Positions 23,320-31,855 of a stretch of 47,678 nucleotides of DNA are shown here, piece after piece. Numbering within the stretch: position 1 is the stretch's first letter; the number at the start of each line of letters is the position of its first letter. The notes under the pieces are model-generated. The model made no database searches and was not told the DNA's origin. It saw only the letters and a program-made list of their open reading frames with translations. Both the position numbers and the translations under genes were made by a program. Source of the stretch: Bacillota bacterium (GTDB lineage Bacteria > Bacillota > Clostridia > Christensenellales > SZUA-584); NCBI GenBank assembly GCA_023396555.1, contig JAEWWC010000071.1, positions 1-47,678 on the forward strand. Reading direction: 5' to 3'.

Positions 23320-24321
23320 ATGGCTGAAACAAACAGCAGCTATCCTTTCGCCTCGGCTCGCGTCAAGGCGATCGAGAACAGGCTGATCACAAAAGAAAAG
23401 CTGAACCGGCTGATCGAGTCCCGTGACTACGACGCCGCCATGCGTCAGCTCGCGGAGTTCGGCTACGGCCAGTCCGCCGGCGCCGTGGGCAGCGGCTCCT
23501 TCGAAACGCTCATCAGCAAGGAAATCAGCGAGACGGATGCGCTCTTAGAAGCTCTGTCGCCCAGCGATGTGTTCACCCGCATCATGCGTGCCGAAAAGGA
23601 TTACTACAATATCAAGGTGCTCATCAAGCTGCTGATGCAGGACAAGCCGCTTGATTCCGTCGAGCTCGTCCCCGGCAACCTTGCCGTGGATACGCTGCGG
23701 CGCTCCATCACCGAAAACAACTATTATGACCTTCCCGAAACGATGAAGGAGGCGCTCCAGTACATCGACCGGCAGTTCACCGTCGCAGCGGATGCCTCGA
23801 TCATCGGCATTGCGATGGACCGCGCGTATGCCAAAGAAATAGACGCGCTGGTCAAAAAGATGGACAATCCGCTGGTCAGTACATATTTTGAGGCGTTTTT
23901 CGATATCACCAATATCATCGCGCTGATGCGCGTCCGCGCCGCGGGGCTGCCCAGAGAGAGCTTCGAGCGCACCTGTGTGCACGGCGGAACTATCGACAAG
24001 CGCACGCTGTCCGACGCTTTCGACCTGTCGGACGAGAGCGTACCATCGGCCGTCGCCAAAGGCGTTTACTCTTCGGTGCTGTCCGCCGCGTTTGATGATT
24101 ATATGAAAACGGGCAGCCTTTACATGATGGAGAAGTCGCGGGACGATTACCTGCTGTCGCTGCTGCGCGAGCAGCGGCACGACATGTTCGGCATCGGCCC
24201 GTTGATGGGATACTATATCGCTAAGCAGCGTGAAGCGGCGGCTATACGGCTGGTGATGACAGCCAAGCTGGGCGGCATCGATTCCGAAGTGGCAACCCGC
24301 CGTCTTAAGGACCTGTTATGA
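23320..24321 (+). CDS. ntpC: V/A-type ATPase subunit C (central-stalk socket)
   Basis: Subunit C (d-type) links the central stalk to the rotor ring. The 333-residue protein is all-helical and soluble: YPFASARVKAIENRLITKEKLNRLIES at the N-terminus, MRAEKDYYNIKVLIKLLMQ in the first third, and YYIAKQREAAAIRLVMTAKLGGIDSEVATRRLKDLL at the end, which is the conserved C-terminal signature. It starts 18 bases after ntpE and ends 13 bases before ntpG. Confidence 0.93.
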   Translation: MAETNSSYPFASARVKAIENRLITKEKLNRLIESRDYDAAMRQLAEFGYGQSAGAVGSGSFETLISKEISETDALLEALSPSDVFTRIMRAEKDYYNIKVLIKLLMQDKPLDSVELVPGNLAVDTLRRSITENNYYDLPETMKEALQYIDRQFTVAADASIIGIAMDRAYAKEIDALVKKMDNPLVSTYFEAFFDITNIIALMRVRAAGLPRESFERTCVHGGTIDKRTLSDAFDLSDESVPSAVAKGVYSSVLSAAFDDYMKTGSLYMMEKSRDDYLLSLLREQRHDMFGIGPLMGYYIAKQREAAAIRLVMTAKLGGIDSEVATRRLKDLL

Positions 24322-24334
24322 TGAGGGAAATACT

Positions 24335-24655
24335 ATGAACAAGATCGGCGTTGTGGGAGATTCGGACAGCATACTCGGTTTCAAGGCATTAGGGCTGGAT
24401 GTCTACCCCGTGACAGGAGGAGACGATGTTTCGGCGACGATATTTCAGCTGGCCACCAGCGGCTACGCGATCATATTTGTCACGGAACAGACCGCGGAAG
24501 CCGCCGCCGAGATGATCGACCGCTACAAAACGTCGCCGTTCCCGGCCATCATACCGATCCCCGGCAACCGCGGCGCCACCGGCGTCGGGCTGAAAAACAT
24601 CCGTGCCAACGTGGAGAAGGCCATCGGCGCGGATATACTGTTTCAGGATGAATAA
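24335..24655 (+). CDS. ntpG: V/A-type ATPase subunit F (NtpG)
   Basis: Small (106 aa) central-stalk subunit with a Rossmann-like fold: KIGVVGDSDSILGFKALGLDVYPV, then YAIIFVTEQTAEAA, and PFPAIIPIPGNRGATGVGLKNIRANVEKAIGADIL. It activates the head by contact with subunits D and B. The hairpin cassette copy 5 begins 12 bases after its stop and separates it from ntpA by 400 bases, an unusual break within this operon. Confidence 0.93.
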   Translation: MNKIGVVGDSDSILGFKALGLDVYPVTGGDDVSATIFQLATSGYAIIFVTEQTAEAAAEMIDRYKTSPFPAIIPIPGNRGATGVGLKNIRANVEKAIGADILFQDE

Positions 24656-24667
24656 CTAGTACTTTTA

Positions 24668-24898
24668 CGAGGGCGCTGCCCTCGTGCTCCCGCTACTTTT
24701 CTTAAAGAAAAGTAGCAAAAGAAAGGGGGAAATGTTTCACATTTCCCGGTAAAAACAAAGCAGTTTTATATGATAAACCGGAAAATGCTAAAGGCATTTT
24801 CTCAATGGGATTCCAAAGGGATGTTTCCCTTTGGCGGAGGTTCGGGGTCCCCGAGAAGACGAAGGCTTTTTGGGGTGAAGGTTCGGAGGCAGAGCCTC
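24668..24898 (+). repeat. palindromic cassette copy 5 (A-B-C-C-D-G-F) inside the V-ATPase operon
   Basis: A 24668-24684 (CGAGGGC/GCCCTCG); B 24692-24716 (GCTACTTTTCTT/AAGAAAAGTAGC around one A) then AAAAG; C1 24727-24747 (GGGAAATGT/ACATTTCCC); an AT-rich spacer to 24780; C2 24781-24801 (GAAAATGC/GCATTTTC); D 24813-24834 (CCAAAGGGA/TCCCTTTGG); G 24843-24853 (CGGGG/CCCCG) and an overlapping longer hairpin from 24849; F 24886-24898 (GAGGC/GCCTC). C is doubled around an AT-rich spacer. Order equals copy 6, with the same B sequence. Confidence 0.88.
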
Positions 24899-25055
24899 TA
24901 TAAAAAGATGAAAATAAGTGGGCAAGTCGGGTTCCGCCCGCGCAGCCTACACCTTGCGGGTTTGCAAGCTTCGAAGCGCTTTAGCGCAAGGGACACCGCA
25001 AAACCGGTAATAAACTGGCTGAATGACAAAGGCTTTCAGCCAAGGAGGAGACGAC
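24899..25055 (+). other. leader between cassette copy 5 and ntpA
   Basis: No gene is supported here. GGCTGAA (25017-25023) pairs with TTCAGCC (25035-25041) immediately before the AAGGAGGAG ribosome-binding site of ntpA, and a small GCGCTTTAGCGC hairpin lies upstream. An open frame across the repeats (24770-25210) is an artefact of the palindromes. Confidence 0.4.
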
Positions 25056-26831
25056 ATGGAAGGCAGAATAGTCAAGGTTTCCGGCCCGCTCATCGTGGCC
25101 AGCGGCATGGGCCAGTCCGAAATGTACGACGTTGTCCGGGTCAGCAGCCAGAAGCTTATCGGCGAGATCATCGAGCTTCGCGGCGACATGGCCTCCATAC
25201 AGGTTTATGAGGAAACGAGCGGCCTTGGCCCCGGCGAACCCGTCTATTCCACGGGCAGCCCGCTGTCGGTGGATCTGGCTCCCGGCCTCATCGAATCGAT
25301 ATTCGACGGCATCCAGCGTCCGCTGGACAAGATCTATGAAATCGCGGGGGACCGTATCAGCCGCGGCGTATCCGTCAGTGCGCTGGATACGGATAAGAAG
25401 TGGCAGTTCAATCCCATCGCAAAGGCGGGCGATGCCGTCCAGCCGGGCGATATACTGGGCTACGTGCAGGAAACCACGCTGGTCAAGCACTATATAATGG
25501 TGCCGCAAGGCGTTTTGGGGACGCTGGAATGGCTGGCCTCCGGCGAAGCCACCATTACCGAGCCCATCGCGAAGGTCAAAACGGAAGCGGGGGAGACGAA
25601 GGACGTCGCCATGCTGCAGCGCTGGCCTGTTCGCCGCGGACGGCCTTACGCCGAGAAGCTGCCTCCGGCTGAACCGATGGTCACGGGTCAGCGCATCATC
25701 GACACGCTGTTCCCCGTCGCAAAGGGTGGCGTGGCTGCTGTGCCCGGCCCGTTCGGCAGCGGTAAAACGGTGGTGCAGCACCAGCTCGCCAAGTGGGCGG
25801 ACGCGGACATCATCGTATACGTGGGCTGCGGCGAACGCGGCAACGAGATGACGGACGTGCTGATGGAGTTTCCGGAACTGAAGGATCCGCGCACCGGCGA
25901 ACCGCTGATGAAGCGTACCGTGCTCATCGCAAATACATCAGACATGCCGGTGGCTGCGCGCGAAGCATCGATTTATACAGGCATCACGATCGCGGAGTAC
26001 TTCCGCGACATGGGATACAAGGTGGCGATCATGGCGGATTCCACATCCCGCTGGGCGGAAGCCCTGCGCGAAATGTCGGGCCGCCTCGAGGAGATGCCGG
26101 GCGACGAAGGCTATCCGGCCTACCTGTCCTCGCGTCTCGCGGGCTTCTACGAACGTGCGGGCGTTGTCAAGACGCTGGGCAAGGACGGACGCTTCGGTGC
26201 CGTCACCGCCATCGGCGCGGTGTCACCGCCGGGCGGCGATATTTCAGAGCCGGTCTCGCAGGCCACGCTGCGCATCGTCAAGGTGTTCTGGGGCCTGTCG
26301 GCCTCGCTGGCATACAAGCGCCACTTCCCGGCCATCGATTGGCTGACATCCTATTCGCTTTATTCCGACCGCCTTTCCGGCTGGTTCGACAGCAATATCT
26401 CGCCGGAATGGGAGGTGCTGCGCACGCGCACGATGCAGCTGCTGCAGACGGAAGCGGAGCTGGAGGAAATCGTTCGGCTCGTCGGCGTGGACGCGCTGTC
26501 GCTATCCGACCGTCTCAAGCTGGAAACCGCGCGCTCGGTGCGCGAGGACTACCTGCATCAGGACGCTTTCCACGAGGTGGATACCTATACGTCGCTGCCC
26601 AAGCAATTCGGCATGCTGCGATTGATTTTAAAATGGGGCGAGTTGGGCGAAAAAGCCCTCGCGTCCGGCGCGCTGTTCTCCAAGCTTCTGGACCTGCCGG
26701 TGCGCGAACAGATCGCTCGCGCCAAATACACTGCCGAAACGGAACTCGAAGACCGCTTGAAGCAGATCGATCAGGAGCTGGAGTCGCAGATGAGCGCGCT
26801 TTATGAGGAAGGGGAGATGAGCATTGCTTAA
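25056..26831 (+). CDS. ntpA: V/A-type ATPase catalytic subunit A
   Basis: Catalytic subunit of the head (591 aa). It begins MEGRIVKVSGPLIVASGMG, contains the family-specific bulge domain, then the P-loop GPFGSGKTVVQ (about residues 231-241), VYVGCGERGNEMTDVL, ADSTSRWAEALRE and FYERAGVV. All catalytic motifs are intact. The ATG at 25056 follows AAGGAGGAG; an in-frame ATG at 25023 adds eleven residues with no support. Its last eight bases overlap the start of ntpB. Confidence 0.97.
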   Translation: MEGRIVKVSGPLIVASGMGQSEMYDVVRVSSQKLIGEIIELRGDMASIQVYEETSGLGPGEPVYSTGSPLSVDLAPGLIESIFDGIQRPLDKIYEIAGDRISRGVSVSALDTDKKWQFNPIAKAGDAVQPGDILGYVQETTLVKHYIMVPQGVLGTLEWLASGEATITEPIAKVKTEAGETKDVAMLQRWPVRRGRPYAEKLPPAEPMVTGQRIIDTLFPVAKGGVAAVPGPFGSGKTVVQHQLAKWADADIIVYVGCGERGNEMTDVLMEFPELKDPRTGEPLMKRTVLIANTSDMPVAAREASIYTGITIAEYFRDMGYKVAIMADSTSRWAEALREMSGRLEEMPGDEGYPAYLSSRLAGFYERAGVVKTLGKDGRFGAVTAIGAVSPPGGDISEPVSQATLRIVKVFWGLSASLAYKRHFPAIDWLTSYSLYSDRLSGWFDSNISPEWEVLRTRTMQLLQTEAELEEIVRLVGVDALSLSDRLKLETARSVREDYLHQDAFHEVDTYTSLPKQFGMLRLILKWGELGEKALASGALFSKLLDLPVREQIARAKYTAETELEDRLKQIDQELESQMSALYEEGEMSIA

Positions 26832-28203
26832 GGAATACCGCACGATCGAAGAAGTCGTGGGACCGCTGATGCTGGTGGAAGGCGTCAGCGGCGTCAAATA
26901 CGACGAGCTGGTCGAGATCGTTCAGGAGAACGGCGAGACCCGCCGCGGAAAAGTGCTCGAGATCAATGGCGACAAAGCGCTGGTGCAGCTGTTCGAAAGC
27001 TCACAGGGCCTCAAGATCGCTACGTCCAAGGCGCGTTTCCTTGGCCGCAGCATTGAGCTTTCGGTGTCTTACGACATGCTGGGGCGCGTGTTCGACGGCC
27101 TCGGCGAACCCATCGACGGTGGCCCCGCCATCATACCCGAGAAACGGCTGGACATCAACGGCGCGCCCATCAACCCCGCCGCGAGAGACTATCCGGAAGA
27201 GTTCATACAGACGGGCATCTCCGCTATCGACGGCCTGAATACGCTGGTTCGCGGCCAGAAGCTGCCCGTGTTCTCCGGCTCCGGCCTGCCGCATGCACAG
27301 CTCGCGGCGCAGATCGCCCGCCAGGCCAAGGTGCTGGGCGGTGAAGCCAACTTCGCGGTGGTGTTCGCCGCGGTGGGCATCACGTTCGAGGAAGCCGACT
27401 TCTTCATCAGCGACTTCAAAAAGACGGGCGCGATCGACCGTACGGTGCTGTTCATCAACCTCGCGGACGACCCGGCCATCGAGCGTATCGCCACGCCGCG
27501 CATGGCGCTGACGGCGGCGGAATACCTCGCTTACGAGAAGGGCTTGCACGTGCTGGTCATCATCACAGACATCACCAACTATGCCGAGGCGCTGCGCGAA
27601 GTGTCCGCGGCACGTAAGGAAGTGCCGGGCCGCCGCGGATATCCGGGCTACCTCTATACAGACCTTGCGACGATGTACGAACGCGCGGGCCGCATCAAGG
27701 GCCGCGAAGGTTCCGTCACGCAGATACCGATACTGTCGATGCCGGAGGACGACAAGACCCACCCGATACCCGACCTCACCGGCTACATAACCGAGGGCCA
27801 GATTATACTCTCGCGTGAGCTGCTGCGCAAGGGCTTAACGCCGCCCATCGATGTGCTGCCGTCGCTGTCCCGTCTGAAGGACAAGGGCATCGGCGCGGGC
27901 AAAACGCGCGAGGACCACGCGAATACGATGAACCAGCTGTTCGCAGCATACGCCCGCGGCAAGGACGCCAAGGAGCTGTCCGTCATACTGGGTGAAGCGG
28001 CGCTGTCCGACGTGGATAAGCTGTACGCCAAGTTCGCGGACGCGTTCGAGAAGCAATACGTCTCTCAAGGCTACGAAACCAACCGCACCATCGAGGAGAC
28101 CCTGAACCTCGGATGGAAGTTGCTCAAGATTCTTCCCAAAACGGAACTCAAACGCATCAAGGACGCTTTCATCGAGAAATATCTCCCGGCGGACGAGGAC
28201 TAA
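26824..28203 (+). CDS. ntpB: V/A-type ATPase regulatory subunit B
   Basis: Non-catalytic partner of subunit A in the A3B3 head (459 aa). It starts LKEYRTIEEVVGPLMLVEGV and includes VFSGSGLPHAQLAAQIARQ in place of a true P-loop (the GSG is retained but the Lys is missing, as is normal for B), ITDITNYAEALREVSAARKEVPGRRGYPGYLYTDLATMYERAGRI, and the conserved C-terminal helices. The start is TTG at 26824, seven bases after GGGGAG, overlapping ntpA by eight bases; no ATG fits. Confidence 0.97.
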   Translation: MLKEYRTIEEVVGPLMLVEGVSGVKYDELVEIVQENGETRRGKVLEINGDKALVQLFESSQGLKIATSKARFLGRSIELSVSYDMLGRVFDGLGEPIDGGPAIIPEKRLDINGAPINPAARDYPEEFIQTGISAIDGLNTLVRGQKLPVFSGSGLPHAQLAAQIARQAKVLGGEANFAVVFAAVGITFEEADFFISDFKKTGAIDRTVLFINLADDPAIERIATPRMALTAAEYLAYEKGLHVLVIITDITNYAEALREVSAARKEVPGRRGYPGYLYTDLATMYERAGRIKGREGSVTQIPILSMPEDDKTHPIPDLTGYITEGQIILSRELLRKGLTPPIDVLPSLSRLKDKGIGAGKTREDHANTMNQLFAAYARGKDAKELSVILGEAALSDVDKLYAKFADAFEKQYVSQGYETNRTIEETLNLGWKLLKILPKTELKRIKDAFIEKYLPADED

Positions 28204-28207
28204 ACGA

Positions 28208-28852
28208 ATGGCGATACTTCGGGTCAACCCCACGCGTATGGAGCTCACCCGCCTGAAAAAGCGGCTGGTGACGGCATCGCGGGGGCACAAGCTGTTAAAG
28301 GATAAGCGCGACGAGATGGTGCGCCAGTTCATGCTGCTCATCCGGCGCAACCGCGAGCTCCGGCTCACGGTGGAGGCCGCGCTGGAAAAAGCGCTGGCCG
28401 GTTTCGTGCTCGCGCGAGTCGCCATGTCGCGCGAAGCGATGGATGAAGCGCTGCTGTTCCCGGTGCGCGAGGTGGAGCTTTCCGTGTCCCGCGCCAACAT
28501 CATGAGCGTGGACGTGCCCAAGATCAGCTACCGTGAAAAGAAGCGAGAGCAAGCATTCTTCCCGTATGGCATGCTGATGACCTCCTCCGAGCTGGACAGC
28601 GCCGTTTCAAGGCTTGCGGGAGTGCTGCCTCAGATGGTAGAATTGGCGGAGCTGGAGAAGACGTGCAACATGCTGGCGGACGAGATAGAGAAAACACGCC
28701 GCCGCGTGAACGCGCTTGAATACGTGATGATACCGCAGTTGGAGGAGACCATCAAGTACATCCGCATGAAGCTGGATGAAAATGAGCGCGGCAGCCTGAT
28801 AAGGCTGATGAAGACTAAGGACATGATCGCTCAGCGGCAGGTGGTGGAATAA
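28208..28852 (+). CDS. ntpD: V/A-type ATPase subunit D (central shaft)
   Basis: Central rotor shaft of 214 residues, all helical. The N-terminus RVNPTRMELTRLKKRLVTASRGHKLLKDKRDEMVRQF is the family signature (first helix of the antiparallel coil), and the C-terminal helix RRRVNALEYVMIPQLEETIKYIRMKLDENER is equally typical. It follows ntpB after four bases. It is the last ATPase gene; E. hirae-type ntpH and ntpJ are absent. Confidence 0.96.
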   Translation: MAILRVNPTRMELTRLKKRLVTASRGHKLLKDKRDEMVRQFMLLIRRNRELRLTVEAALEKALAGFVLARVAMSREAMDEALLFPVREVELSVSRANIMSVDVPKISYREKKREQAFFPYGMLMTSSELDSAVSRLAGVLPQMVELAELEKTCNMLADEIEKTRRRVNALEYVMIPQLEETIKYIRMKLDENERGSLIRLMKTKDMIAQRQVVE

Positions 28853-28879
28853 CTTCGCCGCAAAAGCGAAAGGGGTATA

Positions 28880-29422
28880 ATGCGGACAATCAAACTCATT
28901 CTATTGGTACTGACGGCAGTTTTGATGCTGTCAGCCTGCACGGCGCCAAACACGGCTGAAACACCGGCGCCCACAGACGGCGAAGCCGCGGCGCTCCGCG
29001 AACAGGTGGAATCGCTCACCGGCAAGGTGGAGCAGCTGCAGAACAAGGTCAGCGACTTAGAGCAGGAAAATCAGCTGCTGCAAAACGACTCAACGGTCGG
29101 CGCTTCTGAAGACCTGTCCTATCTGCTGGACCAGATCAGCGAATCGGGTCAGCCGGTCGTCTCCTTTACCGCTTTGGTCTCGGCTATCAGCGGCTCAGGC
29201 GACGAATTCATGCTGACCATCCAGCGTCAGGATTCGGCTGACGCCGCGCCGGAACAGATTTCGGCAGACCGCTTCACTTACGTCTACTACGGCGGTTATC
29301 TGCTGCCCGAACTGGACGAAAGCTTCGGGGATTACCTCGCCGGCATTGACGGCGGCGCACTCTTCACCGTCTATATGCTGAGCGATAAAGCCATCTATCT
29401 CGTCGAGATGTCCGACTCCTGA
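28880..29422 (+). CDS. putative coiled-coil lipoprotein at the end of the V-ATPase operon
   Basis: Not recognised. The 180-residue protein has a lipoprotein signal peptide (RTIKLILLVLTAVLMLSAC; lipobox LSAC, Cys at about 20), then a Pro/Thr-rich stretch, a coiled-coil heptad region (LREQVESLTGKVEQLQNKV and onwards, about residues 39-68) and a globular C-terminal part. It starts 27 bases after ntpD with AAAGGGG before the ATG, and a strong terminator follows, so it is probably co-transcribed with the ATPase. A link to the ATPase is only positional. Confidence 0.75.
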   Translation: MRTIKLILLVLTAVLMLSACTAPNTAETPAPTDGEAAALREQVESLTGKVEQLQNKVSDLEQENQLLQNDSTVGASEDLSYLLDQISESGQPVVSFTALVSAISGSGDEFMLTIQRQDSADAAPEQISADRFTYVYYGGYLLPELDESFGDYLAGIDGGALFTVYMLSDKAIYLVEMSDS

Positions 29423-29449
29423 ACCGAAAACAGACCTGATTGCAGACAA

Positions 29450-29489
29450 AGCCCCGCCCGCGCTTAACAGGCGTAAAGCGGGGTTTTTA
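29450..29489 (+). terminator. rho-independent terminator of the V-ATPase operon
   Basis: CCCCGC (29452-29457) pairs with GCGGGG (29478-29483), followed by TTTTT. Confidence 0.85.
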
Positions 29490-29588
29490 GTTGCTCCTAT
29501 ATCCGCCCATAGCATTTTCCTGCCTGAGTTTTGTTCAGTAAAATTTAATCCTGCTATGCCTCATTTACATTAACGACAGGACAGAGGC

Positions 29589-29738
29589 TTTGTTTTTGAA
29601 TACTGCGGTATACAATAGAGAGCAGAGGCAACAGAACTAGCATCCTAACCTAAATACAAACCATTTTTTAGGTGGCATTATCATGCTAACGCTCCGCTTC
29701 CTAAATAAAAAGCCCCGCCTTTTTAGGCAGAGCTTTTG
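29589..29738 (+). ncRNA. possible small RNA between convergent terminators
   Basis: TTTGTT (29589-29594) and TACAAT (29611-29616) could act as a weak promoter. A transcript would hold a small CCTAA/TTAGG hairpin and end at the terminator at 29704-29738, about 115 bases. No open frame is convincing. This is speculative; the gap may just be spacer. Confidence 0.2.
29704..29738 (-). terminator. terminator of the spoIIR-sleB-ypeB unit
   Basis: Read on the minus strand: GCTCTGCC, a short loop and GGCGGGGC followed by TTTTTATTT (the stem includes a mismatch). A further perfect hairpin, GGCACGGTC/GACCGTGCC at 29770-29789, lies between it and the ypeB stop. Confidence 0.7.
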
Positions 29739-29798
29739 GCTTATGTCAATTTTGCATGTCCCTTTATAGGGCACGGTCTTGACCGTGCCGCCGCCGGC

Positions 29799-31127
29799 CT
29801 ACATCACCAGCGTCCCGTCGTTGGTGTGTTGTATCATCAGTATATCCTCCTCCAGCCCTGTCTCCACGTTGACGTAGATGATATAGTCCCGTGTGCCTAT
29901 CCTGCCGGTGAACTCCCAGCAGAGCTTTTCCTGATTCGTATCCAGTGGTATCAGCGCCAGCCGCGTCTTGCTCACCATCAGGCTGTCCGGTATCTTTTGC
30001 TGCGCTACCTTAGCGTCCAGCTTGGGCTGAACAAACCGCCGGCTCTTGTGCGACATCAGGTAGTTGTTCGCGTCCATGCCCATTACCTTGCCGGACGATA
30101 TGTCGACCCACACCTTGATGAGGTCGGGGTAGAGCACCACATTATGCTCCACGGGCGCGAGGTTGATGATCGCCATGCCATTATAGAACTGCGCGTAGCT
30201 GGGCTCGCTTTCCCCATAGCCTTTCTTGTCCAGATAGTCGCGCGCCGCTTTGGTCAGTTCCGCATATCTGGCATCGGTGGGTACCGCCGAAATGCCGCCG
30301 CCGTTATCAGCCCGATACCACAATACCTTGCCGCCCTGTTTCGTGATGCTGATCAGAAATGTCAGCCCGTCCGTTTCCCCGGAGAACTCGTAGCATGGTA
30401 TCTTTCCGTTGCTTTCCCCGTCATAGACAAGCGATGTAGCATCTATTTCAAGGAACTTGACCGCTGCTGCCGCCGCTTCCTCCTGCGTCACCTGCTTGCT
30501 GCCGAGTCCCTGAGGTTGTTTGTTTTCGGTGCTTTCGGAAAAAGGCCCGTCGTACTGCAGCCGCGGAAACTCCTGATTGGCGAAATCCAGATTGCCCGCC
30601 GTTTTATCCTCCGGAATAAACACGTCCCCGGCAAATCCGGCGTCACTGGGATACCCCTGCTGGTACAGCTGCTGCAGGCTGGCGCCCACCTCCTCGCACG
30701 ACGCCGCCAGCTCGTTCACCGCCTTGAGTTCATCCTGAGTGATCTGCTTCCCCAGCGACAGCTTCTTTAGCAGCATCCGGCAGTAATCCCCTGTCCGCGC
30801 TACAAACTGCGTCAGCGTCGACGTGCCGTTATACGACACGGGCAGCGCCGCGATTGAGCCCTCGGTATCGCCCGTCTGCCGCCACACATCCATCAGCAGC
30901 ATCGAATACTGATTCAGCCCGACCGCCGCCTCCAGCTTGTAAAGCTTGGTCTGCAGGCTGTCCATATCCGACAGCAGCTCTTCAAACGACTTCTGATATA
31001 CGGCAGTCATCTGGTTCTTCAGATTCCTGTTCTGGTTGTCCAGTATTATAGCGTATGCCGATACGCCCACAAGCGCCGCGCACATCAGGCTCACCGCGGT
31101 GATCCTCACCCATCTCTTCTTGAACAT
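29799..31127 (-). CDS. ypeB: germination protein YpeB
   Basis: Spore inner-membrane protein needed for SleB stability and placement. The 442-residue product has an N-terminal membrane anchor (about residues 8-28), a helical region with SFEELLSDMDSLQTKLYKLEAAVGLNQYSMLLMDVWRQTGDTEGSIAALPVS, which is characteristic of YpeB, and PepSY-like repeats in the C-terminal half (about 215-435). It follows sleB after 12 bases, the conserved order. Length is close to that of the Bacillus protein. Confidence 0.95.
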   Translation of the reverse strand: MFKKRWVRITAVSLMCAALVGVSAYAIILDNQNRNLKNQMTAVYQKSFEELLSDMDSLQTKLYKLEAAVGLNQYSMLLMDVWRQTGDTEGSIAALPVSYNGTSTLTQFVARTGDYCRMLLKKLSLGKQITQDELKAVNELAASCEEVGASLQQLYQQGYPSDAGFAGDVFIPEDKTAGNLDFANQEFPRLQYDGPFSESTENKQPQGLGSKQVTQEEAAAAAVKFLEIDATSLVYDGESNGKIPCYEFSGETDGLTFLISITKQGGKVLWYRADNGGGISAVPTDARYAELTKAARDYLDKKGYGESEPSYAQFYNGMAIINLAPVEHNVVLYPDLIKVWVDISSGKVMGMDANNYLMSHKSRRFVQPKLDAKVAQQKIPDSLMVSKTRLALIPLDTNQEKLCWEFTGRIGTRDYIIYVNVETGLEEDILMIQHTNDGTLVM

Positions 31128-31139
31128 GGCCTTCTCCTC

Positions 31140-31808
31140 CTATTCACAGAACACGTGATCACCGATCGTCACGATGACCGGCCGCGAGCGTATCCATTTG
31201 TTGCTCGTTTTGGACGGCGCATAATAGAACATGGCCCCGCCCGACGGGTCCCAGCCGTTTAAGGCGTCACGCGCAGCATCCAACGACTGCTGGTTGGGCG
31301 ACAGATTGATCTGCCCGTCGTCCACCACCGAAAACGCGCCCGCCTGATAGATCACCTTGGCGATGCTGTTGGGGAAGCGCGAATCCTCCACGCGGTTCAA
31401 TACCACGGCGGCGACCGCCACCATCCCTTTATACGGCTCCCCGCGCGATTCGCCGTACACCAGCCGTGCCAGCAGATACACATCGTTGCTGTTGCCGGAA
31501 GTCGATTTGCCGCCGTCCGTCGGCGCGGCAACGCCCAGCTTTTCCGCCGTCTGCGCGCCCACGATGCCGTCCGCGGTAATGCCGTGCTTTTTCTGGAACC
31601 AGATCACGGCGGTCCTTGTGGCCTCTCCATATTTGCCGTCCACCGAGCCGCTGTAATATCCCCAGTCCTTGAGGCGCTGCTGTATCTCCTTCACCGCATC
31701 GCCGCTGGAACCCAGCTTATATGACGCGGCAGGCACCGCTTCACAGGCGTAAAACAAAACCGCCAGCAACACCAGCAATATCGCAAGCGGTTTTTTGAGT
31801 CTTTCCAT
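31140..31808 (-). CDS. sleB: spore cortex-lytic enzyme SleB
   Basis: Lytic transglycosylase that cuts muramic-delta-lactam cortex peptidoglycan during germination. The 222-residue protein has a signal peptide (KPLAILLVLLAVLFYACEAVPA), a peptidoglycan-binding domain (YKLGSSGDAVKEIQQRLKDWGYYSGSVDGKYGEATRTAVIWFQKKHGI; about 30-85) and a hydrolase_2 domain with LARLVYGESRGEPYKGMVAVAAVVLNR containing the catalytic Glu. The ATG at 31808 follows GGAGGAG; an in-frame extension upstream adds fifteen residues without support. Its pairing with ypeB is typical, and the spoIIR gene lies directly upstream. Confidence 0.95.
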   Translation of the reverse strand: MERLKKPLAILLVLLAVLFYACEAVPAASYKLGSSGDAVKEIQQRLKDWGYYSGSVDGKYGEATRTAVIWFQKKHGITADGIVGAQTAEKLGVAAPTDGGKSTSGNSNDVYLLARLVYGESRGEPYKGMVAVAAVVLNRVEDSRFPNSIAKVIYQAGAFSVVDDGQINLSPNQQSLDAARDALNGWDPSGGAMFYYAPSKTSNKWIRSRPVIVTIGDHVFCE

Positions 31809-31855
31809 AGATGTCTCCTCCAGTTCATCGCCAAATATATGACGACAGGACACGT

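Noticed and set aside
24770..25210. 146-residue frame over cassette copy 5 and the ntpA start
   Set aside because: It is built from the palindromic modules and overlaps the well-supported ntpA start.
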